A stretch of 64,000 nt of DNA from Pseudorhodoferax soli (GCF_003337555.1 NZ_QPJK01000004.1:97221-161220), one strand, 5' to 3'; positions 43,926-52,754 are shown, counted from the stretch's first letter. Notes: generated by a model from the letters alone, not told the origin. Translations and numbers: made by a program.

Positions 43926-44750
43926 ATGACCACGCAGAACCATCCAAGCGACCCGCTGCGCCGGCGCCTGTGCGCTGCCGCCGGCCTGCTGCTCGGCGGT
44001 TGCGCCGCGGTGGCGCCGCCGGACGTGGGCGCCGTGCGCGCCGACCTGGCGCCCTCGGGCACGCTGCGCGCGGCGATCAACTTCGGCAACCCCATCCTCG
44101 CCGCGCGCGGCAGCGGCGGCGAACCGCGGGGCGTCTCGGTCGACCTGGCACGCGAGGCAGCACGGCGCCTGGGCCTGCCGGTCGAACTGGTGCTGTTCAA
44201 CTCGGCCGGCAACGTCGTCGAGGCGGTCAAGGCGCGCCAGGTCGACCTGGCCTTCGTGGCCATCGACCCGGTGCGCGGTGCCGACACCGAGTACACCGCG
44301 CCCTATGTCGTCATCGAAGGCGCCTACCTGGTGCGCAACGGTTCGGCGCTGCAGCGCAACGAGGAGGTCGACCGGCCCGGCACGCGCGTGGTGGTGGGCC
44401 GCGGCAGTGCCTACGACCTGTACCTCACCCGCGAGATCAAGGCCGCCACGCTGGTGCGCGCACCGACCTCGCCCGCCGTGACCGACATGTTGCTGGCGCA
44501 GGGCCTGGACGTGGCCGCCGGTGTGAAGCAGCAGCTCGAAGCCGATGCCCGCCGGGTGGGCGGCGTGCGGCTGCTGCCGGGCCGCTTCATGGTGATCGAG
44601 CAGGCCATGGGCGTGCCCAAGGGGCGCACCACGGCGCAGGCCTGGCTCAGCCGCTTCATCGAGGAGATGAAGGCCACGGGTTTCGTGGCGGACGCCCTGC
44701 GCCGGCACGCGATCGAGGGCGCGGTGGTCGCGCCGCGCCGCGCAAGCTGA
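43926..44750 (+). CDS. Periplasmic amino-acid-type ABC substrate-binding lipoprotein (SBP_bac_3)
   Basis: A 274-residue family 3 solute-binding protein. The signal peptide ends in a lipobox (LLLGGCAAV). The binding domain shows GTLRAAINFGNPILA, GVSVDLAREAARRLGLPVEL and AYLVRNGSAL. Such proteins normally serve polar amino acid ABC importers, but no ABC permease or ATPase is nearby, so it may be an orphan receptor or serve a distant transporter. It begins 13 bases after dctM and may be in the same transcript. Confidence 0.85.
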   Translation: MTTQNHPSDPLRRRLCAAAGLLLGGCAAVAPPDVGAVRADLAPSGTLRAAINFGNPILAARGSGGEPRGVSVDLAREAARRLGLPVELVLFNSAGNVVEAVKARQVDLAFVAIDPVRGADTEYTAPYVVIEGAYLVRNGSALQRNEEVDRPGTRVVVGRGSAYDLYLTREIKAATLVRAPTSPAVTDMLLAQGLDVAAGVKQQLEADARRVGGVRLLPGRFMVIEQAMGVPKGRTTAQAWLSRFIEEMKATGFVADALRRHAIEGAVVAPRRAS

Positions 44751-44776
44751 AGATCCACACCACAACGGAGACGCCC

Positions 44777-45742
44777 ATGGCGATGCACTACCGAACCGTG
44801 GCGGCTGCCACCCTGGCCGCGGCGCTGGGCACGGCAGCCCTGGCCCAGAACGTCAAGGTCACGCCGCTGGGCGGCATCGACGGCGAGTTCTGCCCGCAGG
44901 ACCGCGCGTTGGTGTTCGAGGACCCGAACGGCACACGCATCCTGTACGACCCGGGCCGCACGGTGGCCGGCGCCACCGATCCGCGGCTGGGCCGGATCGA
45001 CATCGTCCTCGTGAGCCACATGCACGGCGACCACATCGGCAACGCCCACAACGCGGCGCCGAACGCCGGCAGTTGCGACAAGCCCGACATGTCGGTCTCG
45101 GCCATGCCCAATTCGTCGGCGGTCAACATCGCGCTGGCCAAGAAGGCCAAGATCGTCACCGGTAGCGAGATGCCGCCCTTCTTCGCGGCCAAGCTCAAGG
45201 CCAACGGTGGCAACCCGGCCGACGCCATGCTGGCGCGCTTCGGCGGCAGCGTCACGGTGGGCGGCGTGCGCATTGCCACCGTCACGGCGCTGCACAGCAA
45301 CGGCGTGGACCCGGAATACTTCGGCGGCGAACTCGGCAGGGCCATGAAGGAGGCCGGCCTCGCAGGCAGCGTCGGCCCGGCCACGGGCTACGTGCTGCGC
45401 TTCAGCACCGGCCTGTCGGTCTACCTGTCCGGCGACACGGGCATCACGGCCGACCAGGAGCACGTGGTGCGCGACTACTACCAGGCCAAGCTCGCCGTGA
45501 TGAACATGGGCGACGGCTTCAGCACCGGGCCGCGGGAGGCGGCGTTCGTCATCAACGACCTGGTCAAGCCGGCAGCCGTGATCGCCTCGCATGCCAACGA
45601 GGTGGGCACGGTCGGCGGCAAGGTCCGCCCTGGCAGCAAGACCGAGGCCTTCATCCAGGCAGTGAAGGTGCCGGTGCACGTCCCGCTGTCGGGCAGGACG
45701 CTGGAGTTCGACACCGCCGGGCTCTGCGCCGCGGGCTGCTGA
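44777..45742 (+). CDS. Periplasmic metallo-beta-lactamase-fold hydrolase
   Basis: A 321-residue exported protein: signal peptide (MAMHYRTVAAATLAAALG... ending TAALAQ) and a metallo-hydrolase fold with LVSHMHGDHIGN as the zinc motif, then YLSGDTGITAD and VIASHANEVGT. This resembles the UPF0173/YtnP-like metal-dependent hydrolase group; the substrate is not known. ACGGAGACGCCC precedes the ATG at 44777. It lies in a row with the TRAP genes, the binding lipoprotein and acuI. Confidence 0.83.
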   Translation: MAMHYRTVAAATLAAALGTAALAQNVKVTPLGGIDGEFCPQDRALVFEDPNGTRILYDPGRTVAGATDPRLGRIDIVLVSHMHGDHIGNAHNAAPNAGSCDKPDMSVSAMPNSSAVNIALAKKAKIVTGSEMPPFFAAKLKANGGNPADAMLARFGGSVTVGGVRIATVTALHSNGVDPEYFGGELGRAMKEAGLAGSVGPATGYVLRFSTGLSVYLSGDTGITADQEHVVRDYYQAKLAVMNMGDGFSTGPREAAFVINDLVKPAAVIASHANEVGTVGGKVRPGSKTEAFIQAVKVPVHVPLSGRTLEFDTAGLCAAGC

Positions 45743-45802
45743 TCCCCGCGCCACCGGACGGCTTTCGCACCGCGGTCAGAATGGTGCGCAGGAGGTCATG
45801 CC

Positions 45803-46786
45803 ATGTTCAAGGCTCTGGTGATCGAGAAGGACGAGGCCGGTTACCGCGCTGGCGTGCGGGCGGTCGACGACGCCGCACTGCCCGCGGGCGAGGTGCTGGT
45901 GCGGGTGGAGTACTCCACCATCAACTACAAGGACGGGCTGGCCATCACGGGCAAGTCGCCCGTGGTGCGCAGCTTTCCCCTGCATGCGGGCATCGACTTC
46001 GCGGGCGTGGTCGAGGCCAGCGAGGACGCGCGCTTCAAGGTGGGCGACCGCGTGGTGCTGAACGGCTGGGGCGTGGGGGAGTCGCATTCGGGCGGCCTGG
46101 CGCAAAAGGCCCGCGTGAAGGCCGATTGGCTGGTGCCGCTGCCCGAGGGCCTGACCACGCGCCAGGCCATGGCCATCGGCACGGCCGGCTACACCGCCAT
46201 GCTGTGCGTGCTGGCGCTGGAGCGCCACGGCCTTCTGCCGGGCATGGGCGATGTGCTGGTCACTGGCGCCAACGGTGGCGTGGGCAGCGTGGCCATCACG
46301 CTGCTGGCCGGGCTGGGCCACCGTGTCGTGGCCTCGACCGGCCGCACCGGCGAGGCCGCCTACCTGCAGGGCCTGGGCGCTGCCGAGGTCATCGACCGGG
46401 CCGAGCTCTCTGCGCCCGGCAAACCGCTCGGCAAGGAGCGCTGGGCCGCCGTGGTCGATTCGGTCGGCAGCCACACGCTGGCCAACGCCTGCGCGCAGAC
46501 GCGCTATGGCGGCGCCGTGGCCGCCTGCGGCCTGGCCCAGGGCCTGGACTTCCCCGCCTCGGTGGCGCCGTTCATCCTGCGCGGCATCACGCTGTACGGC
46601 ATCGACAGCGTGATGGCCAAGCCCTCGGTGCGCATGCCGGCCTGGGAGCGGCTGGCGCGCGACCTGGACCTGGCCAGGCTGGACGCGATCACGACCGAGA
46701 TCGGGCTGGGCGATGCCGTGCAGGCCGGCACCGACATCCTGGCCGGCCGGGTGCGCGGCCGGCTGGTGGTGGACGTCAACCGTTGA
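45803..46786 (+). CDS. acuI: Acrylyl-CoA reductase (NADPH), AcuI/YhdH family
   Basis: A 327-residue zinc-independent medium-chain reductase that reduces acryloyl-CoA to propionyl-CoA. Marks are STINYKDGLAITGKSPVVRS, GIDFAGVV, the NADPH motif VTGANGGVGSVAITLL and SVGSHTLANA. AGGAGGTCATGCC provides a strong ribosome site. AcuI functions in acrylate and DMSP catabolism or in detoxifying acryloyl-CoA. Its 3' end overlaps the convergent PEP-CTERM gene by 11 bases. Confidence 0.92.
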   Translation: MFKALVIEKDEAGYRAGVRAVDDAALPAGEVLVRVEYSTINYKDGLAITGKSPVVRSFPLHAGIDFAGVVEASEDARFKVGDRVVLNGWGVGESHSGGLAQKARVKADWLVPLPEGLTTRQAMAIGTAGYTAMLCVLALERHGLLPGMGDVLVTGANGGVGSVAITLLAGLGHRVVASTGRTGEAAYLQGLGAAEVIDRAELSAPGKPLGKERWAAVVDSVGSHTLANACAQTRYGGAVAACGLAQGLDFPASVAPFILRGITLYGIDSVMAKPSVRMPAWERLARDLDLARLDAITTEIGLGDAVQAGTDILAGRVRGRLVVDVNR

Positions 46787-48053
46787 GCCTGCGCTGGCGC
46801 AGCGCCAGCCCCGCCAGCCCGGCGAGCAGCAGCGCCGCCATGGGCGGTTCCGGCACCTCCTGCGTGATGGGCGTCTGCGTGCCGGTGAAGCGGCCGTCGC
46901 CGGTGAAGCTGACGCCGGTCACGAAGGCCGTCGTGTCGCCGGGGTCCAGGCCGGCGCCCACCTCGATGCCGGTGACGCGGAAGCGGTCCACCCCCAGCAG
47001 GTCGAAGTCGTAGGCCGTGCCGCCGAGCCAGTCCGCCACCACCAGCAGCCAGTCGCTGCCGGTCCACAGCCACAGGTCGTACAGGCCGTCGCCGATCTCG
47101 CTGGGCAGGATCACGCTGCGAAAGTTCGGGTCGCCGGCCCCGATCTGGTAGTCGTAGCCCACTGCGACGAAGGGGTCGATGTAGTAGGTGGTGTTCACCG
47201 CGACGGCGAAGTTGAACTCGAAGGCGCCGTCCGCCCGCACGGCCGGCAGCTGCACCTGCTGGCCACCGGTCTCGGTCGGCGTGAACTCCGCGTACACCCG
47301 GGCCACGGATTGCAGGTTGCTGTTGTTGGTGCGCGTGCTGCCGTCGCGCGTCTGCAGTGCGGAGATCTCGATGGTGTATTGCTTGCCGAGCGCGAACGCG
47401 TACCCGGGCACGGAGAAGTCCGCGGGATTCACCGTGTAGCTGGTGCCCTGCAAGTCGCGGCTCATGACCTGGCCGTTGCTGATCGGGCCCCTGCCCGGGT
47501 CGTTGTTGACCAGCGCGCGGTCGAAGATGTTCACGCGGTAACCCTGCACCGGGTCTTGCGCCGGTGGCGTCCAGCTGAAGGTCGGCGCTGCGGCCGTGCC
47601 GGCCAACGCGATGCTCTTGACGAAACCGATCGGCCGCGCACCGGACGGCATCTGCACCTGCGCGCTCGCGCTTTCGTTGCCCTTGCTGAAGCGCAGCGTC
47701 CAGGGCTCGAACAGATTGGGATGCAGGGCGCCGCTGGTCGGCAGCGCCAGGTAGCGCGAGAAGAAGTTGGGGATGCTGGGCCCGGGATTCGGGTTGAGCG
47801 TGCGTTGCACCAGGCCGCCACCGAACACATCGACGGTGCTGGCCAGGCCCGTGATGCCGGCCGGGCTGCCGGTGCTGCTGTCGACGACGGAGTTGGCGCC
47901 CAGGCGCACATAGGCGCCTTCGAGGAAGCCCAGCGTGTTCTGTGCGCGCGTCTCGAAGTTGATGAACGGCGTGGTGATGACGATGCCGGCCTGCGCCGGC
48001 ACGGCAGCCGCAAGACACAGGCCCGCGAGGGCCGAACGGATGGATTGCGACAT
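46776..48053 (-). CDS. PEP-CTERM sorting domain protein
   Basis: A 425-residue exported protein. N-terminal signal peptide (AALAGLCLAAAVPAQAG region) and, at the C-terminus, EVPEPPMAALLLAGLAGLAL followed by RQRRLNG: a VPEP motif, membrane helix and basic tail, the sorting signal recognised by exosortase (EpsH/XrtA-type). The middle is beta-rich and contains a fibronectin-like segment. It is expected to be cleaved and attached or released at the cell surface, often with exopolysaccharide. No exosortase gene is in the window. GGAG precedes the ATG. Confidence 0.88.
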   Translation of the reverse strand: MSQSIRSALAGLCLAAAVPAQAGIVITTPFINFETRAQNTLGFLEGAYVRLGANSVVDSSTGSPAGITGLASTVDVFGGGLVQRTLNPNPGPSIPNFFSRYLALPTSGALHPNLFEPWTLRFSKGNESASAQVQMPSGARPIGFVKSIALAGTAAAPTFSWTPPAQDPVQGYRVNIFDRALVNNDPGRGPISNGQVMSRDLQGTSYTVNPADFSVPGYAFALGKQYTIEISALQTRDGSTRTNNSNLQSVARVYAEFTPTETGGQQVQLPAVRADGAFEFNFAVAVNTTYYIDPFVAVGYDYQIGAGDPNFRSVILPSEIGDGLYDLWLWTGSDWLLVVADWLGGTAYDFDLLGVDRFRVTGIEVGAGLDPGDTTAFVTGVSFTGDGRFTGTQTPITQEVPEPPMAALLLAGLAGLALRQRRLNG

Positions 48054-48144
48054 GGGCTGCTCCTGAGATGGGGGCCCCGATCACACCAGCCTGGCGGGCC
48101 CGGTGCATCGTCAGGACTGACGAGGCAGCTTCAGGCCGAGGGCG

Positions 48145-48363
48145 TCAGTCGCGGAACGTGTCTGGCTGCGCCGGCGGGGCCGGCGAACGGCCCAGCGCCA
48201 GCACCAGTGCACAGCCGAGTGCAAAGAGCAGTGCGCCGAACGGTGGCTCGGGCATGCGCCAGCCGAACGCCACGGCCGGCACCTCGGGCAGCAACACGAC
48301 CGCTGCCGTGGCGCTGGCGAACAGCATCAGGCAGCAGACGGAAACAAGACGGGTGATGGACAT
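48145..48363 (-). CDS. Tiny exported protein with PEP-CTERM-like tail
   Basis: A 72-residue ORF. Residues 1-25 (SITRLVSVCCLMLFASATAA) resemble a signal peptide and residues 38-60 read RMPEPPFGALLFALGCALVL with following ALGR, very like the PEP-helix-Arg tail of the gene before it. Almost nothing lies between the two. It is on the same strand as the PEP-CTERM gene, 91 bases upstream. The start is uncertain: ATG 48363, ATG 48399 or TTG 48405 are possible and none has a clear ribosome site. Confidence 0.45.
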   Translation of the reverse strand: MSITRLVSVCCLMLFASATAAVVLLPEVPAVAFGWRMPEPPFGALLFALGCALVLALGRSPAPPAQPDTFRD

Positions 48364-48447
48364 GCCGCGATGAAACCACTTTTGCACCCGTTCCGGCATC
48401 TGCAAGATGGTGGAAGTTATGTGTTTTCAGCGCCGGCATGACCATGG

Positions 48448-49728
48448 TCACCCCGCCAGCCAACGCGCCGGCACCGTGACCAGCGCCGGGAACACGACCA
48501 TCACGAACATGATGGAGAACTCGGCCACCATGAACGGCATGACGCCGCGGGCCACCTCGTCCAGCCGCATCTTGCCGACCCCGGCCACCACGTTCAGCAC
48601 CGCACCCACCGGCGGCGTGACCAGGCCGATGGAGGTGTTGATGATGAACATCACGCCGAAATACACCGGGTCGATGCCCGCGGCCTGCACCACCGGCATC
48701 AGCACCGGCGTGAGGATCAGGATGGTGGGCGTCATGTCCATCGCCGTGCCGACCAGCATCACCAGCACCATGATGGCGGCCATCAGGAGGATCGGGCTGC
48801 CCAGGAACGGCTCCAGCATGCCCACCACCATCGCCGGCAGGTTGGCCACCGTGATCAGCCAGGCGCTGACCATCGCCGCGGCGATCAGGAACATCACCAC
48901 CGCGCTGGTCTTGGCCGCGCCGACGAACACGCCGTAGAACTGCGAGACCTTCAGCTCGCGGTAGATCACCGTGGAGACGAACAGCGCGTAGACCGCCGCC
49001 ACCACTGCGGCCTCGGTCGGCGTGAACACGCCCATGCGCAGGCCCACCAGGATGATCACCGGCAGCAGCAGCGCCCAGGTCGCCTCGCGCGCGGCGCGCA
49101 GGATCTCTGCACGCGACTTGCGCGGCGGCGGCACGATGTCCTCGCGCCGCACCAGCCAGGCCCAGGTGATCCACAGCGCGCCGCCGATCAGGAGGCCCGG
49201 CACGATGGCCGCCAGGAACAGCTTGGAAATCGACACGTTGCCGGCCACGCCGAAGATCACCAGCCCGATGCTGGGCGGAATCACCGGGCCGATCACGCCG
49301 ATGGAGGCGATCAGCCCGCCAGAGCGCAGCTTGCTGTGCCCGGCCTGCACCATCATCGGCAACAGCAGCGCCGACAGCGCGGCCGCGTCCGCCACCGCCG
49401 AACCCGACAGCGCCGACAGCAGGCAGCCGGCCATGATGGCCACGTAGCCCAGGCCGCCCTTCACGTGGCCCACCACCGCCAGCGCGAGATTCACGATGCG
49501 GCGCGACAGGCCGCCCACGTTCATGACCTCGCCGGCCAGCATGAAGAACGGCACGGCCAGCAGCGGGAAACTGTCGGCGCCGCCGACCAGGTTCTGCGCC
49601 AGGATCTGCGGGTCCAGCAGGTCCAGGTGCGCCATCAGCGCCAGGCCCGAACCGAGCAGCGCGAACGCGATGGGAATGCCCAGCGCCATGCCGCCCAGCA
49701 GCGCACCGAGAAAGATCACGAGGGTCAT
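48448..49728 (-). CDS. TRAP transporter large permease (DctM type)
   Basis: A 426-residue membrane protein with about 12 helices and the family motifs VPFFMLAGEVMNVGGLSRRI, GCLLSALSGSAVADAAALSA, GVIGPVIPPSIGLVIFG and GVFTPTEAAVVAAVYALFV. Standard length, no insertion. Its ATG overlaps the dctQ stop by four bases. Together with the small permease and the receptor at 50772 it forms a second TRAP system, split by aroQ. Confidence 0.93.
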   Translation of the reverse strand: MTLVIFLGALLGGMALGIPIAFALLGSGLALMAHLDLLDPQILAQNLVGGADSFPLLAVPFFMLAGEVMNVGGLSRRIVNLALAVVGHVKGGLGYVAIMAGCLLSALSGSAVADAAALSALLLPMMVQAGHSKLRSGGLIASIGVIGPVIPPSIGLVIFGVAGNVSISKLFLAAIVPGLLIGGALWITWAWLVRREDIVPPPRKSRAEILRAAREATWALLLPVIILVGLRMGVFTPTEAAVVAAVYALFVSTVIYRELKVSQFYGVFVGAAKTSAVVMFLIAAAMVSAWLITVANLPAMVVGMLEPFLGSPILLMAAIMVLVMLVGTAMDMTPTILILTPVLMPVVQAAGIDPVYFGVMFIINTSIGLVTPPVGAVLNVVAGVGKMRLDEVARGVMPFMVAEFSIMFVMVVFPALVTVPARWLAG

Positions 49729-50291
49729 GTGCGGGCTCCTCCGCGTTTGGCGCCGGCTTGCTCGAGCACATGGCGCAGCTGCGCGGCTTCTTCGGAGTCC
49801 TGCACCATGACCAGTTCGTCGTCGCCGACGCGGCCGCTGACGATGCGGACCAGGTCGAGCAGCAGCACCAGGCCCGCCAGCACCGAGAACACCAGGCCGG
49901 CCGAAGCCACCCAGGCCATGGACCAGCCCGTGGTCGGCGCGGTCACATCCCAGTTGATGCGGGTCTGCTCCAGGCTGCCCTTGAACAGCATGGCCACGAT
50001 GCCCAGCATCAGCGCATGGCCCAATACCAGGCAGGCGCGCTGTGCCAGCGGCGGCAGCCGGCGCACCAGCATGTCGACGCCCATGTGCGCGTGCTGGCGC
50101 AGGGCCACCACGGCACCCAGGAAGGTGCCCCAGATGAACAGCCAGCGCGACAGTTCCTCGGACACCGTGATGCCGCTGTTGAAGCCGTAGCGCAGCACCA
50201 CGTTGCCGAACACCAGCACCACCATGGTGGCCAGCGCGAGCGCGATCAGCCCCTCGAGCCCTTTGCAGAGCCCGTCGATCATGCGGTTCAT
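49725..50291 (-). CDS. TRAP transporter small permease (DctQ type)
   Basis: A 188-residue four-helix membrane protein with VFGNVVLRYGFNSGITVSEE and LSRWLFIWGTFLGAVVALRQ followed by HAHMGVD, the DctQ core. The C-terminal tail is charged. Starts five bases after the aroQ stop, overlaps dctM by 4 bases. Confidence 0.92.
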   Translation of the reverse strand: MNRMIDGLCKGLEGLIALALATMVVLVFGNVVLRYGFNSGITVSEELSRWLFIWGTFLGAVVALRQHAHMGVDMLVRRLPPLAQRACLVLGHALMLGIVAMLFKGSLEQTRINWDVTAPTTGWSMAWVASAGLVFSVLAGLVLLLDLVRIVSGRVGDDELVMVQDSEEAAQLRHVLEQAGAKRGGART

Positions 50292-50296
50292 GGGGC

Positions 50297-50740
50297 TCAG
50301 CCCTTGGCTGCCGACGCCAGCGAAACGACTCCGCGCAGGCCCAGCAGGTACGACTGCGGGCCCAGGCCCTGGATCGTTCCCTTCACGGCCGGCGAGATGA
50401 TGGAGTGCGCGCGCCAGGTCTCGCGCGCGGCGATGTTGGACATGTGGATCTCCAGCACCGGGAACGGCATGGCCTTGATCGCGTCGTGCAGCGGCACGCC
50501 GTGCTGCGTGAGGCCGGCCGGGTTCACCAGCGCGCCCGCGGCCGTGTCGATGTGCTCGTGGAGGAAGTCGACCAGCGCGCCCTCGTGGTTGGACTGCAGC
50601 GTGGCCAGCTCGACGCCGAGCTCGCCGGCCAGCGCGGCAAGCTGCTCGTTGATCTGCGCCAGCGTGGTGGTGCCGTAGATGTGGGGTTCGCGCCGGCCGA
50701 ACAGGTTCAGGTTGGGGCCGTGCAGGACGAGGATCTTCAT
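50297..50740 (-). CDS. aroQ: Type II 3-dehydroquinate dehydratase
   Basis: A 147-residue enzyme that interconverts 3-dehydroquinate and 3-dehydroshikimate. Catalytic elements are HGPNLNLFGRREPHIYG (with Arg and Tyr), NPAGLTQHGVPLHDAI, EIHMSNI (His) and KGTIQGLGPQSY. Unlike biosynthetic aroQ, which in many proteobacteria lies beside accB/accC, this one sits inside a TRAP transporter operon. That suggests a catabolic role in quinate or shikimate use. ATG 50740. Confidence 0.95.
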   Translation of the reverse strand: MKILVLHGPNLNLFGRREPHIYGTTTLAQINEQLAALAGELGVELATLQSNHEGALVDFLHEHIDTAAGALVNPAGLTQHGVPLHDAIKAMPFPVLEIHMSNIAARETWRAHSIISPAVKGTIQGLGPQSYLLGLRGVVSLASAAKG

Positions 50741-50771
50741 GTGTGCTCTTCTTCCGGATCGCAATGGACGC

Positions 50772-51788
50772 TTACTTGCGGACCTTCGCCAGTTCTTCGT
50801 TGTACAGCTTGACGATGGCCGGGTCGTAGCTGGCGGCGAACTTGTCGGTCACCGGCTTGACGATGCTGCGCATGCGGGCCTGCTCGGCTGGCGCGATTTC
50901 GTTGTACTGCATGCCCTTGGCCTGCAGTTCGCCCACGGCCTTCTGCGCGGCGGCGCGGCTGACCTGGCGCTGGTAGCCGCGTGCCTCGTTGGCGGCCTCG
51001 TTCATCATCTTCTGCTCGACCGGCGAGAGCTTGTCCCAGAAGCGCTTGCTGACCAGCACGATGTTGGCCGCGTACACGTGGTTGGTGGCGCTGACGAACT
51101 TGTTCACCTCGAAGAACTTGTTCGACAGGATCACGGCGAACGGGTTCTCCTGGCCGTCCACGGCCTTGGCTTCCAGTGCGCCGTACAGCTCGGCGAAGGG
51201 CATCGGCACCGGGTTGGCCTTGAACGCCTTGAACGATTCCAGGAACACCGGGTTCGGGATCACGCGCAGCTTGAGGCCTTCCAGGTCTTCGGCCTTGGTG
51301 ATGGCGCGCTTGCTGTTGGTCACGTTGCGGAATCCCAGGTCCCAGTAGCCCAGCGCCACCAGGCCCTTCTCCGGCAGCTTGGAGATCAGCGTCTGGCCGA
51401 GCGGGCCGTCCAGCAGCGCATCGGCCTGCTCGAAGGTCGACACGGCGAACGGAAAGTCCACCAGGCCGAATTCCTTGACGATGCCGGCCAGCGAGGTCGT
51501 GGCCGGGGCCGACATCTCCTGCACGCCACCCTGCAGCGCGGACTGCTGCTGCATCTCGTTGCCGAGCTGGTTGGCCGGGAATTCCTGCACCTTGAGCTTG
51601 CCGCCGCTCTTGGCGGCCAGCAGTTCGGCAAAGCGCTTCACGCCGAAGCTCACCGCATGGTCGGCGTTGTTCAGGTGGCCGAACTTGATGGTGCGTTCCT
51701 GGATGTCCTGGGCCAGCGTGGCGGTGGCAGACAGGGCCAGGACGGCCGTCACGGCGGTGGCCAGGGCGCAGCGGAACAAGGGTTTCAC
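50772..51788 (-). CDS. TRAP transporter substrate-binding protein (DctP type)
   Basis: A 338-residue periplasmic receptor with signal peptide (CALATAVTAVLALSATATLA). The mature part has IKFGHLNNADHAVSFGVKRF, KVQEFPANQLGNEMQQQSAL, the conserved LKLRVIPNPVFLESFKAF with the carboxylate-binding Arg, and GALEAKAVDGQENPFAVI. Start is GTG 51788 with GAAGGACT upstream. First gene of the operon dctP-aroQ-dctQ-dctM, divergent from the IclR regulator. Ligand most likely a hydroxylated cyclic carboxylate, inferred from aroQ. Confidence 0.92.
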   Translation of the reverse strand: MKPLFRCALATAVTAVLALSATATLAQDIQERTIKFGHLNNADHAVSFGVKRFAELLAAKSGGKLKVQEFPANQLGNEMQQQSALQGGVQEMSAPATTSLAGIVKEFGLVDFPFAVSTFEQADALLDGPLGQTLISKLPEKGLVALGYWDLGFRNVTNSKRAITKAEDLEGLKLRVIPNPVFLESFKAFKANPVPMPFAELYGALEAKAVDGQENPFAVILSNKFFEVNKFVSATNHVYAANIVLVSKRFWDKLSPVEQKMMNEAANEARGYQRQVSRAAAQKAVGELQAKGMQYNEIAPAEQARMRSIVKPVTDKFAASYDPAIVKLYNEELAKVRK

Positions 51789-51846
51789 GGTGTAGTCCTT
51801 CGGGATGGGTGGGTGGTGGCTGCGAATGCTAAAGTTTTGGGAAATC

Positions 51847-51881
51847 TTTTCCATTAAGGAAAACCCTTCCACAAAGGAAGG
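51847..51881. promoter_or_regulatory. Two tandem palindromic operator sites (TTCC-N5-GGAA)
   Basis: TTTTCC-ATTAA-GGAAAA (51847-51863) and CCTTCC-ACAAA-GGAAGG (51865-51881) are both perfect palindromes with the same 5-base spacer. Their centres are 18 bases apart, in the 117-base gap between the divergent TRAP operon and iclR gene. Good candidates for binding sites of the IclR protein; the AT-rich segment also suits a promoter. Confidence 0.7.
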
Positions 51882-51905
51882 AGCTTCCGCACAACAATCC
51901 GGCGC

Positions 51906-52703
51906 ATGGCAAGCACGCTGGAACGCTCCCTGACCATCCTGGAATACCTCGCCATGCGGCCGACGGGCAAGACCCTGTCGACCATGGCCGAGGAACTGGC
52001 GCTGCCGCTCTCCGCCTGCCACCGGCTGCTGAGCGACCTGGTGCGCTGCGGTTACGTGCGCCAGACGCGCGAGCACGGCGACTACGCACTCACCACCAAG
52101 CTGGCCGCGCTGGGCCTGTCCTACCTGGGCGGCTCGGGCATTGTCGAGGCGGCCCAGCCCATCATCGACCGGCTGGCCGAGGCCAGCGGCGAACTGGTGC
52201 GCCTGGCCATCGTCGACGGCGACCGGCTGACCTTCGTGGCCAAGGCCCAGGGCGCGCGCTTCGGCCTGCGCTACGACCCCGACATGGGCGTCGACGTGCG
52301 GCTGTCGTGCAGCGCCGCCGGCCACGCCTGGCTCATGACGCTGACCGAAGAGCGCGCGCTCGAACTCATCGTCCGCCAGGGTTTCGGCGAGCCGCGCGAC
52401 TACGGGCCGCGTGCGCCCACCGGCTGGAAGGCGGTGGTCGACATCCTGGCGGACGACCGCGCACGCGGCTATTCGCAGATGCACGAGATGTATGCGCCCG
52501 GCATGAGCGCCATGGCGGCGCCGGTGCGCCGGCCCGGCGAGGTTGCCACCGGCGTGATCACCATCGCCGGCCCCGCGATCCGGCTGACCGCGCCACGCAT
52601 GGGCGCGCTGGCGGCGCCGCTGCTGGCCGCCGCGGAGGAACTTGGCCTGGCGACCGAGGCATCGCCCATCTTCGCGCGCCGCCCGTGCGCGCCCGCGCGC
52701 TGA
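51906..52703 (+). CDS. IclR-family transcriptional regulator
   Basis: A 265-residue regulator. The N-terminal winged helix (LERSLTILEYLAMRPTGKTL, LPLSACHRLLSDLVRCGYV) is followed by the IclR effector domain (residues 80-250) with LRYDPDMGVDVRLSCSAAGH and GMSAMAAPVRRPGEVATGVI. It is divergent from dctP-aroQ-dctQM and presumably controls it through the paired palindromes. IclR proteins such as PcaU, PobR and QuiR-like regulators often sense aromatic or hydroaromatic acids, consistent with this context. Confidence 0.92.
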   Translation: MASTLERSLTILEYLAMRPTGKTLSTMAEELALPLSACHRLLSDLVRCGYVRQTREHGDYALTTKLAALGLSYLGGSGIVEAAQPIIDRLAEASGELVRLAIVDGDRLTFVAKAQGARFGLRYDPDMGVDVRLSCSAAGHAWLMTLTEERALELIVRQGFGEPRDYGPRAPTGWKAVVDILADDRARGYSQMHEMYAPGMSAMAAPVRRPGEVATGVITIAGPAIRLTAPRMGALAAPLLAAAEELGLATEASPIFARRPCAPAR

Positions 52704-52754
52704 GGCCGGCCACGCCCGATGCGCGAATTTCCAGAGCCCCAGGAGACATCCGCG

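Noticed and set aside
41675..44296. 873-codon minus-strand frame rich in His and Gln opposite dctQ/dctM
   Set aside because: Its His/Gln repeats are the reverse complement of hydrophobic helices; it conflicts with three good genes.
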